Source: an uncultured Acidimicrobiales bacterium (GTDB taxonomy: Bacteria > Actinomycetota > Acidimicrobiia > Acidimicrobiales > SZUA-35). Taken from it: 64,000 bases of DNA. Below, piece after piece: positions 1 through 9,463 of this stretch; within the stretch, counting starts at the first letter, position 1; every line of letters begins with the position of its first letter. The position numbers and the translations under genes are program-made. The DNA is taken from contig CALAJQ010000021.1 of assembly GCA_937922785.1 (NCBI GenBank), positions 1 through 64,000 of the forward strand. The letters run 5' to 3'. Below the pieces are notes generated by a model. It made no database searches, had not been told where the DNA came from, and worked only from the letters and a program-made list of their open reading frames with translations.

Positions 1-426
1 TCCTTCGCTGGCATGGCTGACGACACCGCAGCAACCGCAGCATCAAACAACCCACTGCTTTCAACACTTGTAACAGCAGTAGTTGAAGCTGACCTTGTTG
101 ACACACTCAACTCAGACGGCCCATTCACCATCTTTGCCCCAGTGAACGATGCCTTCGCAGCTCTGCCACCAGCGGACCTCGAAGCAGTCTTGGCTGACAA
201 GGATCTTCTAACCAGCGTGCTTACGTTCCACGTAGTAGCTGGCGACAAGATGAGTGCTGCTGATCTAGTTGAAGCCGGAACAGTTACCACTGTTAACGGT
301 GGAGACCTGACCATCGCCGCTGAAGGCGATGTCATCTCAGTTAACGGTGCGGCAATGACACTTTGCCAGGACGTACCTACCGCTAACGCAACAGTTCACA
401 TCATTGATGCGGTACTGCTTCCATAA
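1..426 (+). CDS. Fasciclin (FAS1) domain protein, 5' end outside the window
   Basis: The frame is open from the first base; the first ATG is at 13, but the codons before it are also open, so the gene very probably begins upstream. The visible part is almost exactly one FAS1 domain: the typical FTIFAPVNDAFAALP stretch near residue 35, LLTSVLTFHVVAGDKM in the middle and VHIIDAVLLP at the end. FAS1 domains are extracellular adhesion or matrix modules. A signal peptide or lipobox would lie in the missing part, so location is inferred. A strong intrinsic terminator follows, so this is the last gene of its transcript. Confidence 0.88.
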   Translation, partial: SFAGMADDTAATAASNNPLLSTLVTAVVEADLVDTLNSDGPFTIFAPVNDAFAALPPADLEAVLADKDLLTSVLTFHVVAGDKMSAADLVEAGTVTTVNGGDLTIAAEGDVISVNGAAMTLCQDVPTANATVHIIDAVLLP

Positions 427-490
427 ATGCTAGGTGTCCATAAATGCTAAGTGACTGACTAAACCTCAGTCACCTAGGGCGACAACAGAA

Positions 491-516
491 GGACCCGCCT
501 CTCGGCGGGTCCTTTT
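491..516 (+). terminator. Rho-independent terminator after the fasciclin gene
   Basis: Nine-base-pair GC-rich stem (GGACCCGCC at 491-499 with GGCGGGTCC at 504-512), four-base loop, then TTTT. It lies 65 bases after the fasciclin stop and before the next same-strand gene. Confidence 0.85.
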
Positions 517-624
517 GCCGTCCCCGCAGCCGGGTTTTAGGTTGAGCCTCTGACTGCCGACAGTATCTATAGCAAGAGGTTGACTGTTGTCGATTCAGGT
601 GGACAATGACTTGAGGGAGTTTAG

Positions 625-2607
625 GTGGCTGATCAAGACCAAGATCAAGAGATCGTGCGAAAGAAGGCAGTCCGCTGGCTAAGTCCTAGCGAACTGACAT
701 CGGCCGCTGTTCGAGTTGGCCTTTCAAGCGCCTTTGGTGAGTACTCGGATAAGCGTGAGCTGGAAGACATGTTTGGTCGAGACAAGTTCGACTACAGCGT
801 GGCGGGAAACCGTGACGAGGTTCGTCCCGGCACAGATCCCGACAACCCAGACCCTCTTTGGGTTGACTATGTGTCTGACACTGGCGACGGCTTCGCTGCA
901 ACTTACGCGGTGGCGTGGATGTTGGCTCAAGAAGAGCTAGCGGTTAGCACCAATCCCGACGGAGAGACGCCCACCATTCCAAGAGGTCACCTCCTCATTC
1001 ATGGTGGAGATCTCGTATACCCGACAGCAACTACTACTGAATATGAGCATCGGTTTACTGGTCCATATGCAGCATCACTTCCCTACACCGACTCTCATCA
1101 TCCAAAGTTCTTTGCAATTCCCGGGAACCACGACTGGTACGACGGGCTCACCAGTTTCATTCGCAAGTTCTGCGACGGTAAGTGGCTTGGCGGCCGTGAA
1201 ATGCCACAGAAGCGCAGCTACTTCTCCATAAAGCTCACCGACGACTGGTGGATCTGGGGAATCGATATTCAGTTCGACGGCTTTATTGACACACCACAAC
1301 TGAACTACTTCAAAGAGGCAGCCGCTGCAATGGGGCCCGATGCTGGCGTCGTTGTGGTGACGGCAAAACCCAGTTGGGCTTACGTGGATGCCGAGAGCAC
1401 AAGCCGCCCCACAGAAGAGATGCACAACTTGGACTTCTTCCTGAAGGACTGCCTGAACTGTCGGGCCAATTTCGTTGATCCAGAAAAGGCAACGATGCGT
1501 GAGACACCCAAGGCGAACGTCCGCATGATGCTGGCTGGCGACATTCACCACTACGTCCGTTACAAAGACGAAGACAACGACATCACCTACTTAACTGCCG
1601 GTGGCGGTGGCGCTTACCTGTCGCTAACCCATCACCTTCCCGCCGAAGTAACGCTTCACAGCGAAGGAGCCGGTGAGGATGAGATCATCGAGAAAACCCT
1701 GAAGATTCAACCAGAAGCGATCTACCCCACTGTCGAGTGGTCGAAGAAGCGCCGCTGGTATGGAGTATTCGCCGGAGTCCGCAACCCTAGCTTTGCCTCA
1801 CTTCTGGGGGGAATCTATGTAGTACTCGCTTGGCTGGCGCTTCGCTCTCTGCCAACAGCCCAAGATCAGTCCGACGGGTTCTCCGCCACTGTCGAGCGTC
1901 TAGCTGACCAGGGCTTGGGAGACGCGTTCAGAACTATTTCAACTGCCGGACTAACAAGCCCGGGCAATATCGCTTTGTTCAGCTTCTTCACCTTTGTTCT
2001 CATCAAATTCACGCGCTCGACTGACCTTGTGCGCGCACTACTGGTTGGTGGTTCGCACGCCGCCGCCCATATAGGAGGCCTGTTTCTGACACTCGCATTG
2101 CTAAGTCGCCTCACGCCCCAAGAGCATCCGGTTCTTAGCTGGTTCGTCTATATCGTCGGCCTCTATCTGCTTGGGATGGTTGTGGCGTCTGTAATCTTCG
2201 GACTGTACCTAACGCTTGCTGATCTGCTTGGCATCCACCCGAACGACCTTTACGCCGCGCAACGGATCGAACACAAGAAGAACTTCCTGAGGATGCGGGT
2301 AACCGATGACCAGATCGATGTGTGGGCGATCGGGATCGACCATGTTCCACCAGCAAACGCGTGGGTGCCTAGGACCGATGATCGCAACTTCAGTGAAGAC
2401 CTCCAGCTACATCCCACCGAGGTAAGCAAACTCGGCCTCAAGAGTCAGATAAGAATCGGCAACCAGCGATACAAGAAGGCCCGCCAAGACGAACGACCAG
2501 ATCTTGTGCTTAGTGAAGACTACAAATCCAAGGGAACCAGGTTTGCCCACACCGAGGTGGACTATTTCAAGATCGCCCGTAAGCCCGAGCCGGGGCGAGC
2601 CGGCTAA
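625..2607 (+). CDS. Membrane-associated calcineurin-like metallophosphoesterase
   Basis: 660 residues from GTG with GAGGGAG about six bases upstream. The N-terminal half shows metallophosphoesterase signatures: IHGGDLVYP near residue 129, IPGNHDWYDG near 165 and MLAGDIHHYVRY near 302, supplying Asp, Asn and His metal ligands. The usual first DxH motif is replaced by a DTGDGF stretch. From about residue 385 to 540 there are at least four hydrophobic segments, so the enzyme is probably anchored at the membrane. Substrate unknown. Its stop overlaps that of the convergent gene at 2604 by four bases. Confidence 0.8.
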   Translation: MADQDQDQEIVRKKAVRWLSPSELTSAAVRVGLSSAFGEYSDKRELEDMFGRDKFDYSVAGNRDEVRPGTDPDNPDPLWVDYVSDTGDGFAATYAVAWMLAQEELAVSTNPDGETPTIPRGHLLIHGGDLVYPTATTTEYEHRFTGPYAASLPYTDSHHPKFFAIPGNHDWYDGLTSFIRKFCDGKWLGGREMPQKRSYFSIKLTDDWWIWGIDIQFDGFIDTPQLNYFKEAAAAMGPDAGVVVVTAKPSWAYVDAESTSRPTEEMHNLDFFLKDCLNCRANFVDPEKATMRETPKANVRMMLAGDIHHYVRYKDEDNDITYLTAGGGGAYLSLTHHLPAEVTLHSEGAGEDEIIEKTLKIQPEAIYPTVEWSKKRRWYGVFAGVRNPSFASLLGGIYVVLAWLALRSLPTAQDQSDGFSATVERLADQGLGDAFRTISTAGLTSPGNIALFSFFTFVLIKFTRSTDLVRALLVGGSHAAAHIGGLFLTLALLSRLTPQEHPVLSWFVYIVGLYLLGMVVASVIFGLYLTLADLLGIHPNDLYAAQRIEHKKNFLRMRVTDDQIDVWAIGIDHVPPANAWVPRTDDRNFSEDLQLHPTEVSKLGLKSQIRIGNQRYKKARQDERPDLVLSEDYKSKGTRFAHTEVDYFKIARKPEPGRAG

Positions 2608-3164
2608 ATGGTTCGGGTAGGAGTTAGATCTGCGACCTTTGCTTCAAGATCGGCAAAAGACAGAGCTTTAGCTGACCAAAGCTCGTCGAAAACTTCGCTG
2701 GCGGCGTCACTAAAGCCAACCCAATTGTGAAAGTTGTACAGATAACGCGGCTTATGCATACGAAGGCCCAAAGCGGAGACGCGCCCAAAGCAGTAGATGT
2801 CCCACGCGCCTCGTACTTCTTTCGAAATGTCCGAGTCGACAGCAGGCGCACCAAACCCATCGTCGGCGCGATCTAGCGCTTCAAACAAAAGCCGACCAAC
2901 ATTTACTTTGGCCTGCAAGTCGCTGAAGGACCGAGGGGAAGTGGTGTCTTCCATCGCACCAGAATGAACCTCGAACACCAGCGGACTGGTGGATGTGATA
3001 CGAACACGATTGGTTTGAACCTCCTCATCGACGTTCACCAGCAGATCTTCAAACTTCGAGGCCCCAGGCACCAAGGCCACAGCGGCTTCCACGCTTGCCA
3101 ACACTTCTGCGTGCTCAAAGAAGACCTTCTCAAAAGTCTCTGGCGAGACAACCACACCGCTCAT
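2604..3164 (-). CDS. Conserved hypothetical protein, partner of the upstream gene
   Basis: I do not recognise this protein. The open frame reaches 3230, but the better start is the ATG at 3164 (MSGVVVSPETFEKVFFEHAEV), which sits four bases after the stop of the upstream gene, giving 186 residues and tight translational coupling. It is soluble, mixed alpha/beta in appearance, with aromatic-rich segments (RYLYNFHNWVGF) in the C-terminal third and no signal peptide or membrane helix. The coupling suggests it works with the ferritin-like protein at 3169-3810. Confidence 0.6.
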   Translation of the reverse strand: MSGVVVSPETFEKVFFEHAEVLASVEAAVALVPGASKFEDLLVNVDEEVQTNRVRITSTSPLVFEVHSGAMEDTTSPRSFSDLQAKVNVGRLLFEALDRADDGFGAPAVDSDISKEVRGAWDIYCFGRVSALGLRMHKPRYLYNFHNWVGFSDAASEVFDELWSAKALSFADLEAKVADLTPTRTI

Positions 3165-3168
3165 TCGG

Positions 3169-3810
3169 CTAGCTCTCTTCCAAGTCGAACGAGCCGACCG
3201 AGCCAGGCCCGGCGATTCCGCCGGCCGCAATCAACAAAGTGGTCAACTCGGCTTGGCGGTCTGCGGCCCGGCGAGCATCGTCAGCATCTGTAATTAGGGA
3301 CTGGATTGTCATCTCGGCTTCAACCCACTCTTCCATGTCGTCATTGAGGCAGAACTGAAGCGACCGAATGGTAGGAGAGTCGGTGATCTTGGACGTGTTG
3401 TTCCGGTGATAGGTATAGGTACTGATCACTGCCGGAAGAGCCACTCGATACATACCAACAAGCTTTTCGAGCGTCTTGTCGTCGCCCTCGGGTGCGCCCA
3501 ATTCGGTTACGAATGCCTCAAGCTCAGGGTTCGGGGCAACTGTCTTGCGTTCCGGGTTCATTTCGCGAAGTTCAGGCAGGCGCTTGTGCCAAAGCTCTGA
3601 ATGGAAAGCGTGGTGGTAGCTGTGGGTTCCGAGGCGAAGCTTGATGTCAAGCTCGGGAATCGTTGCGATCCAGCCCGCCATCAATTCGAACATCCTCATC
3701 TCGAACCACTTGTAGTGACCTACCCGCCGGGCGGTCTCTTCGACGGTGAACTTGCCTGGTAGTTCGCGCCTATCCCAAGGAGCAAAGGGTGTGCGTGGAG
3801 AAGATGCCAT
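3169..3810 (-). CDS. Hypothetical protein, possible ferritin-like helical bundle
   Basis: 213 residues, ATG start. Not assigned to a named family. Two helical blocks carry acidic residues and histidines in the spacing seen in ferritin-like folds: an early EMRMFELMAGW helix followed by THSYHHAFHSELWHKR, and a later CLNDDMEEWVEAEM helix. This suggests a diiron or ferritin-like four-helix bundle, but that is inference; a structure prediction would decide. First gene of a two-gene unit with the unknown at 2604-3164. Ends in a Gly/Ala/Ser-rich tail. Confidence 0.6.
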   Translation of the reverse strand: MASSPRTPFAPWDRRELPGKFTVEETARRVGHYKWFEMRMFELMAGWIATIPELDIKLRLGTHSYHHAFHSELWHKRLPELREMNPERKTVAPNPELEAFVTELGAPEGDDKTLEKLVGMYRVALPAVISTYTYHRNNTSKITDSPTIRSLQFCLNDDMEEWVEAEMTIQSLITDADDARRAADRQAELTTLLIAAGGIAGPGSVGSFDLEES

Positions 3811-3864
3811 GGAGTCAGACGCTACCGGTTTGAGGCGGAATCTGAAAGTTGACAGAGTTGGCTG

Positions 3865-4875
3865 CTAGACCGGGGATTCGGGTTCCAATTCCAAACCGGG
3901 AGCGCTTCGAATCAACCCCCGATAGGCAGATGACGCTGGGGCTCCCTGAAGAACAACCTTTGCAACAGCTTCAGTGATTGGCATTGGCACGTCGTACTGC
4001 TTGCCCAGCTCGATCACGATCGGAATCGACTTGACGCCCTCGGCCACCTGGTCCATCTGCTTGATGATGTCTTCAAGCGACATGCCTCGCCCAAGTAGTT
4101 CACCAACGTGCCGGTTGCGGCTTTGAGTGCTGATACAAGTAGCCACGAGATCACCCATGCCTGCGAGACCGCTAAAGGTTTCGGGCCGGCCGCCCATTGC
4201 AACGCCTAGCCGCGTCAACTCTGCCAGGCCGCGGGTGATTACTGCGGCCCGCGTGTTGTCGCCGGCTTCGAGCCCGTCGGCCATTCCTGCGGCGATCGCC
4301 ACAACATTCTTTAGAGCTCCGGCAAGCTCGGAACCCACAACGTCATCGTTGGTGTAGACACGAAATAGGCCTGAACTGAACAAGTCCTGGACGCGACTGG
4401 CCAAGGCCAGGTCGGTCATGGACACAACGGCCGCCGCGGCGTAACCGGTCAAGATTTCCTTTGCGAGATTTGGGCCAGTCAGAACACCTAGGGGGTGGTC
4501 AGGCAGTTCCTCGCCAAGAATTTCAGTCATCCGTTTGCCGGTGCCAGCCTCAAGGCCCTTTGCCAAACTTATTACCGGAACCCACGGTCTAAGAATCGGA
4601 GCGATTGCCTTGGCGGTGTCCCGCATTGCAACAGAAGGCACACCCATAACAAGAACGTCTGCGTTGCTGACCATCTGGGCAAGGTCGGTTGTGGCCTTGA
4701 GATTCTTGTGAAGCTTCAGATTTGGCAGGTACCGACTGTTGGCGTGATTGTTGTTGATGTCATCGACGTCTTCTTGACGCCGAGCCCACAATGTGGTCTC
4801 ACAATTGTTGGCCGCCAAAGAGGCAACCGTCGTTCCCCAAGAACCGCCACCGGCAACACCAACTCTTATGTCCAT
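3865..4875 (-). CDS. gpsA: NAD(P)-dependent glycerol-3-phosphate dehydrogenase
   Basis: 336 residues, the usual family length. Converts dihydroxyacetone phosphate to sn-glycerol-3-phosphate for phospholipid synthesis in the cytoplasm. The N-terminal Rossmann motif is VGVAGGGSWGTTVA at residues 5-18; the family stretches ISLAKGLE, VLTGPNLAKEI, ELAGALKNVVAIAAG (catalytic Lys) and TFSGLAGMGDLVATC follow in order. It lies 43 bases downstream of the flavoprotein on the same strand and may be cotranscribed with it. Confidence 0.95.
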   Translation of the reverse strand: MDIRVGVAGGGSWGTTVASLAANNCETTLWARRQEDVDDINNNHANSRYLPNLKLHKNLKATTDLAQMVSNADVLVMGVPSVAMRDTAKAIAPILRPWVPVISLAKGLEAGTGKRMTEILGEELPDHPLGVLTGPNLAKEILTGYAAAAVVSMTDLALASRVQDLFSSGLFRVYTNDDVVGSELAGALKNVVAIAAGMADGLEAGDNTRAAVITRGLAELTRLGVAMGGRPETFSGLAGMGDLVATCISTQSRNRHVGELLGRGMSLEDIIKQMDQVAEGVKSIPIVIELGKQYDVPMPITEAVAKVVLQGAPASSAYRGLIRSAPGLELEPESPV

Positions 4876-4918
4876 AGGCCACGCTACTTCAGGGCTTTAG
4901 GGCAGGCCAGACCGTACT

Positions 4919-6343
4919 CTATTTAGCGGCCTCAACGAATTCTGACAGTTTGGTGACCGCAGGAAACGCGTTGTCCCTCAAACGCTTCAAGATGGCCCGC
5001 TTGCCCTCGTCTTCGGTTGACACCATTGCGGCGGTGGCAGAGAACCCATCAAGGCGGTTGCCCAGCAGCCATTCACGCATCTCCGGATCTTGGCCCCAGT
5101 TGAATTGGTTCATCATTGACTTCAAGGCCATCTGTGCATATCCAACCCCAGCGCTGGGCAGCGGCACCGGATCACATAGACGGTTCTTCTCCTCCAAAGT
5201 GTCGCGGGTTGCTTCGATGTGGGCTATGACCGACGCGCTAAACGCTGGTTGGAAGCTGCGAACAGTTTGAGGCGTGATAACTCGCTCAGTGAAGATCGGT
5301 TTCAGATCAAGCTCGGGCAATGCGCTGGCAGAGCAATCGATGTACAGCTGATTCGCGTCGGCGGCTACGACACCATCGTCGAGAATCATTTGGGTCGGTT
5401 CGATGCTTTGCACCCGACCAAGACGCACTACGTTCTTGATCCGTTGCAGCTCGACTATTTCTAGGTCGCTGACGGTTGCAGCATGGAACATCGTGGGCCG
5501 AATTTCGGGGTAGACGCGCTTAAGGAAGTTGCAGGCCTCCAAGCGGTCAAACATGTCTTCGGGCGATTCGGCATTTGCGATTGCTTCCATCTGGTCTGCT
5601 TGAGACCCGAAAGTGTCCTCGAAGAACTCCAATCCGGGCTGAGTGGTTGCTCGGTTCAGCAACCAAGCGTCGCGAGATACAACCCAAGTGATGGAGTCCG
5701 GGTTCACTCGCTGTTCCAGTAGCCAGAGGATGGCGTCAATCCCAGTCTTGCCTCCACCGATGACGGTGTAGCCGGCAGGAGCTTCGGTGAGCCTTGGCAG
5801 ATCATTAAGCGGCATAAACCTGACGCCATCGGCCACTTCAAAGTTTGGTGTGTGCATCGACGGCACCGCTGTGTTCAGGTACGTGCAGTCCACAAGGGTT
5901 GACGCCTCAACGCTGAACTGATCGCCGGAGAGCTTGTGCTCGAAGTTGCCGTCTCCGGTGTAGTTACACATCGGGAAATACCGCACCCGGTTTGATGGAA
6001 GCAACGTGTGGCGCATAACTGCGTCGAAGTAGGCGCTGACCTCGGGGCCGGTGGCCAGGTCATGTAGGCCCTTGTTAAGGCCCACCTGATCGATTGCGCC
6101 TTTACTCAGCTCGCGTGAATACACACCGTAGAACTGCGACGGTTGATGCAACGTCACAAACGGGTATGCGGCATTCCAATGGCCGCCCGGCTTCGCAAAG
6201 CGGTCAACCATCACGATGTCGGCATCAGTTTCGGCAACCAGCACGTCGGCGAACGCCATGCCGACAGCCCCGGTGCCGACTATCAGATAGTCGGTGTTCA
6301 GCTGGGTTGCTCCGCTGTTGGAGGCCGCCTGACTAGGCATCAT
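4919..6343 (-). CDS. FAD/NAD(P)-binding oxidoreductase, flavin monooxygenase-like
   Basis: 474 residues. The N-terminus carries a dinucleotide-binding fingerprint (YLIVGTGAVGMAFADVL) followed by VDRFAKPGGHWNAAYPFVTLHQPS, the GGxW-type motif typical of flavin-dependent monooxygenases and lysine/ornithine hydroxylase-like proteins. A second Rossmann-like motif, YTVIGGGKTGIDA, near residue 194 would bind NADPH. Substrate unknown. The start overlaps the end of the DUF2855 gene by 11 bases, so the two are one operon and probably act in one pathway. Confidence 0.8.
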   Translation of the reverse strand: MMPSQAASNSGATQLNTDYLIVGTGAVGMAFADVLVAETDADIVMVDRFAKPGGHWNAAYPFVTLHQPSQFYGVYSRELSKGAIDQVGLNKGLHDLATGPEVSAYFDAVMRHTLLPSNRVRYFPMCNYTGDGNFEHKLSGDQFSVEASTLVDCTYLNTAVPSMHTPNFEVADGVRFMPLNDLPRLTEAPAGYTVIGGGKTGIDAILWLLEQRVNPDSITWVVSRDAWLLNRATTQPGLEFFEDTFGSQADQMEAIANAESPEDMFDRLEACNFLKRVYPEIRPTMFHAATVSDLEIVELQRIKNVVRLGRVQSIEPTQMILDDGVVAADANQLYIDCSASALPELDLKPIFTERVITPQTVRSFQPAFSASVIAHIEATRDTLEEKNRLCDPVPLPSAGVGYAQMALKSMMNQFNWGQDPEMREWLLGNRLDGFSATAAMVSTEDEGKRAILKRLRDNAFPAVTKLSEFVEAAK

Positions 6344-7412
6344 GCAGGCTCACTATGCGGCCAATCGACGGGGGCACTTGTCCGTCTCGCACTGCATACC
6401 AGGTTTCTTTTGCCCGTTCTGGAAGCTGCGTTTGTTCGATTGTCATCCAACCTTTGCTTTGCTCTACGAAGTCGCGAAGGGCGCTAGTAGTGCGCTCGGA
6501 ATAGTCGGCGCCTCCCCATTCTTTCAAACGGCGAGTTACCTCAGTTGGGGCAAAGAACATCTGCCTTGGTGGCCCCGAAGTTACTTCGGTTGGGGCCGCG
6601 TCGTGGTGGCTCATTCCTACAGCCATTGAGTATTTGAGATCGTCACCAAGATGGTCATGAACCTGGGCGACTACTCCAGCGGCACCGGACATGTCGATGG
6701 CAACTGCGGTGCTCTTGTCGATCGAGGCGATTTCGTCATAAGAAACAACCGAGTCATAGACGCCGAGAGACTTAACAAACTCGACGTTGCCAGCTGAAGT
6801 GAGACCGACAACCGAAGCGGTGCCCCTGGCCGCAGAGCGCTGGGCAAACCCGATGGCGGTCTTGGACGAAGCCGAAAGAACAAGCACCTGCTCGGCCCCA
6901 AAGTAGTTGTCGTCAGCGAAGAACTCTTCAGCCAAGAAGCCGGTTAGGAACAATCCCCTAAGCAGGGCGTGACGATCCTCGTTGTCATCACCAGCGGCGT
7001 ACCACGGGTCATGTTCAGTGCTGACATAGCTGCGGTAGACGGGCGCGTGTTCGGATCGATGATCGCCATCGTCACGAAAACCGTCGTTGGTCTTGGTGGC
7101 AGTGAAAGTCACATACTGGGCCATTGGGAACCAGCCGTAGTAGCGGCCGCCCTCTTCGATGTCGGGGTTGTTGGTCTCCACTACATCGGCCCAACCCATG
7201 GCTGGCACTCTGCCCCAGTTGTCCTCGGCTGGGAAGAAATCCCAATAGCCCAACATGTCGCCCGCTACTGCATAGGTGATGTTGTTGGCTGTAAGGGCAA
7301 AGCGGTCTATCCGCAGCCGCACTTGACCGGCTTCGAGTGGCGCCACCTCGGCAGCCCGAAGTCGGGTTTGGCCGTGGTCGGTTCGGTCGATTTCAAGAAC
7401 TGTGTTTTCCAT
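6333..7412 (-). CDS. DUF2855 family protein (zinc-less MDR-like oxidoreductase)
   Basis: 359 residues. The N-terminus resembles the GroES-like part of medium-chain dehydrogenases (RIDRFALTANNITYAVAGD) and LVLSASSKTAIGFAQRSA in the middle resembles a nucleotide-binding core, matching my memory of DUF2855. The zinc-ligand cysteines of classical alcohol dehydrogenases are absent. Function unknown; possibly an NAD(P)-dependent reductase. First gene of an operon with the overlapping flavoprotein. ATG start, divergent from the DUF1353 gene with a 90-base intergenic region. Confidence 0.75.
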   Translation of the reverse strand: MENTVLEIDRTDHGQTRLRAAEVAPLEAGQVRLRIDRFALTANNITYAVAGDMLGYWDFFPAEDNWGRVPAMGWADVVETNNPDIEEGGRYYGWFPMAQYVTFTATKTNDGFRDDGDHRSEHAPVYRSYVSTEHDPWYAAGDDNEDRHALLRGLFLTGFLAEEFFADDNYFGAEQVLVLSASSKTAIGFAQRSAARGTASVVGLTSAGNVEFVKSLGVYDSVVSYDEIASIDKSTAVAIDMSGAAGVVAQVHDHLGDDLKYSMAVGMSHHDAAPTEVTSGPPRQMFFAPTEVTRRLKEWGGADYSERTTSALRDFVEQSKGWMTIEQTQLPERAKETWYAVRDGQVPPSIGRIVSLHDA

Positions 7413-7502
7413 GATGACTCAACTCTAAGCGAGCGGTCTCCAAACCTCCGAACCGCCCACTTGCTAGCTTTAGCCGCACAGCCAGAATCTGAATTACCAC
7501 AT

Positions 7503-8234
7503 ATGGAGGGCCAGTTGTTCCGGACTCAACTCTCGGTTAGGCACGTGCAAGGAAAGCTGTGGAAGCTCACCGAACCTTTGGTTTGGGAAGGGCGGCACGA
7601 ATTGTTAGTGGTCCGCTCTGATTTCGACACCGACTTTGCCTCGATGCCCAAGGCAGTCCAATGGCTTATGGATAGCGCTGGCGCCAACAGCGAGGCAGCC
7701 GTCCTGCACGACGCCGTCTACCAAGAGTCAAAGCGTGGTGATCGCCGGGTCGATCCCGCCGATGCCGACGGGATTTTCAGGCGAGCCCTACGTGAAACCG
7801 GATCAACCGCCCTGACCCGCGGGCTCATGTGGGGTGGCGTCCGGGCCAAGTCAATCAAGAGCGGACGCTACGGCAACAAGGGCCCTTCGCCTGCAGTGAA
7901 GCTGGCCCAAGTTGTTGGAATTGCGATGCTTGCATTGGTTGTAGTCATCCCACCCACAGCGGTGGCCGCTGTCGGGCTGATCTTCTACTTGCTGGTGAAC
8001 TGGCTGGTTGCCGTTGCTTGGAAGAGCTACGAGAACCGCCGATTTCCCAATGACGAGCTCCCGAACTGGCCCTATCCAAAGAGCAAACCGCAAGCAATCA
8101 GAACTCCGTACAAGCCGCAGGACCTAGTCGTTCTTCAGCTCGACTCGCCGCCGGCTCAGGCTCTTCTAGCCGCCATCGATCCAGCCACAAAGCGAGTAAC
8201 CGAAGAGGCCGTATCCCTAGCCGCCGGTAGTTGA
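7503..8234 (+). CDS. DUF1353 domain protein with C-terminal membrane segment
   Basis: The frame is open much further upstream over the divergent gene, but the likely start is the ATG at 7503, giving 243 residues. The first 120 residues match the DUF1353 pattern: DFDTDFASMPKAVQWLM, then AVLHDAVYQ, then ADGIFRRALRETG. Two hydrophobic stretches near residues 140-180 suggest membrane anchoring. DUF1353 is common in phages and bacteria, with unknown function. The last codons overlap the left copy of the 15-bp direct repeat bounding the island, so the island abuts this stop. Confidence 0.75.
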   Translation: MEGQLFRTQLSVRHVQGKLWKLTEPLVWEGRHELLVVRSDFDTDFASMPKAVQWLMDSAGANSEAAVLHDAVYQESKRGDRRVDPADADGIFRRALRETGSTALTRGLMWGGVRAKSIKSGRYGNKGPSPAVKLAQVVGIAMLALVVVIPPTAVAAVGLIFYLLVNWLVAVAWKSYENRRFPNDELPNWPYPKSKPQAIRTPYKPQDLVVLQLDSPPAQALLAAIDPATKRVTEEAVSLAAGS

Positions 8235-8237
8235 CCA
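8223..8237. repeat. Left 15-bp direct repeat, putative attachment site
   Basis: GCCGGTAGTTGACCA, identical to 19391-19405. It contains the TGA stop of the DUF1353 gene (8232-8234). Flanking bases differ from the right copy on both sides. Confidence 0.65.
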
Positions 8238-8710
8238 TTCTCTCGGTTCAACTTGACAGTTGCCCGAAAAGGCTGGGGAACTTTGAAGTTCGAGAATGCT
8301 CTCAGCCGCATCAAGCGGCTCATAAGTGGCAGGCAACACAAAAAGTCGGTTGCACAAAATTGTGGAAGTGAGTCTTGACCTACTACCTCTGGGTATGAGT
8401 TAGATGATCGACTTCGGCAACGTGTTAGCAAAGGCGTGAATGTAGTGTTAATGCGGACAACTGGACCAGGCGGCCCGGGCGGCAGGCCGTAAATTCGGCC
8501 CGTGTGACTTCCTCGGGACCGGGTAACACGCCTGGAACACCGAAAGCGGGACAACCCTGAGCAGATATCGCCTGATGACCTAATGATCCACACCAACCCC
8601 GAGCGATTCGTGGAGATGGATGCTCGCCGTGGTGCTGCTGTGCTCTCAGCACGGACCAAATCGGTCCAGCACTTCGATGCACGTAAAGGCGCCGAATTCT
8701 AGTTAGCTAC
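8238..8710. other. Island left arm, no convincing intact gene
   Basis: No frame with good coding character spans this stretch. A plus-strand frame from about 8508 to 8705 (no normal start upstream; internal ATG at 8583) reads ISPDDLMIHTNPERFVEMD and could be the tail of a lost gene, but I do not recognise it. An overlapping minus-strand frame is arginine- and serine-rich and looks like a shadow. Confidence 0.4.
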
Positions 8711-9373
8711 TTAACCAAAGTTCTGGCGGAGAAAGTCAAGGATCGCTTCGCTTCGCAAGATTGCGCAAGCTGCTTCCTCTGACACTGCACTAGTGACCAG
8801 ACCGGCGAAACAGGGTCTACCGTCCGCAACCAAGAAGGCCGGACTACCGCTGTCGCCATCGTCCGGGAGATGTGGAATCACATACTCCCCTGGAAACTCA
8901 AGGTGATCGTATTCGGGTGCATCAGCCTTTCCCAGACTCACTTCTAGACTTTGACCGCCAGCGAATGGGCGAGGCAACATCGCAAGTTGAATCTGGTCAC
9001 CTTCATGCTGACCGCTTGGGTCCGGGTAGACGAACTCATCTTTAGCCCGCCAAAATTGCCAAGAAACGACATCTGCTGAGAGTTCGATTGCGGCCAGATC
9101 GAATTCTTCGGACTGTATCCAAGAACCGAGATCCAGCGGAATATTGACATCATCGACGTAGTTCGTCGTCGCAATCATTTCAATACTTACTGTTCCAACG
9201 CCGTCAAATACATGTGCCGGAGTAACGAGCACACTCTTCGTATCCACCACCATCGGAAGACATGTTGCTGACCAGGCAAGACTCTGGTTCGTAAGCAAAC
9301 CCCCGATACGCCCCACTGGGACCGTATCCGGTGATGGATGCTGACTTGGCGAGCCCGATTTCTCCCAATTCAT
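8711..9373 (-). CDS. Trypsin-like (S1 fold) serine protease
   Basis: 220 residues. All three members of the chymotrypsin-type triad are visible: His54 in LVTPAHVFDG, Asp92 in FDLAAIEL and Ser175 in DDGDSGSPAF. There is no signal peptide or membrane segment, so it may act in the cytoplasm, unusual for the family but known for trypsin-like domains in defence and regulatory settings. Substrate unknown. The gene is intact within an island where many neighbours are broken. A 45-residue peptide gene lies 90 bases upstream on the same strand. ATG start. Confidence 0.8.
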   Translation of the reverse strand: MNWEKSGSPSQHPSPDTVPVGRIGGLLTNQSLAWSATCLPMVVDTKSVLVTPAHVFDGVGTVSIEMIATTNYVDDVNIPLDLGSWIQSEEFDLAAIELSADVVSWQFWRAKDEFVYPDPSGQHEGDQIQLAMLPRPFAGGQSLEVSLGKADAPEYDHLEFPGEYVIPHLPDDGDSGSPAFLVADGRPCFAGLVTSAVSEEAACAILRSEAILDFLRQNFG

Positions 9374-9463
9374 AAGAGAAGACCCTACACGACAATATGA
9401 GCAAATTGTCTAAAACAAGACTTCTTAACCAGCATCTCCGCTGGCTTGAATTAGCTACCCGGT

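Noticed and set aside
6969-7502. Long 5' extension of the DUF1353 frame
   Set aside because: It runs over the well-supported divergent DUF2855 gene; homology begins only after the ATG at 7503.
8156-8659. 167-codon minus-strand frame over the left island boundary
   Set aside because: Arg/Ser-rich shadow composition, no ribosome binding site, overlaps the DUF1353 3' end.
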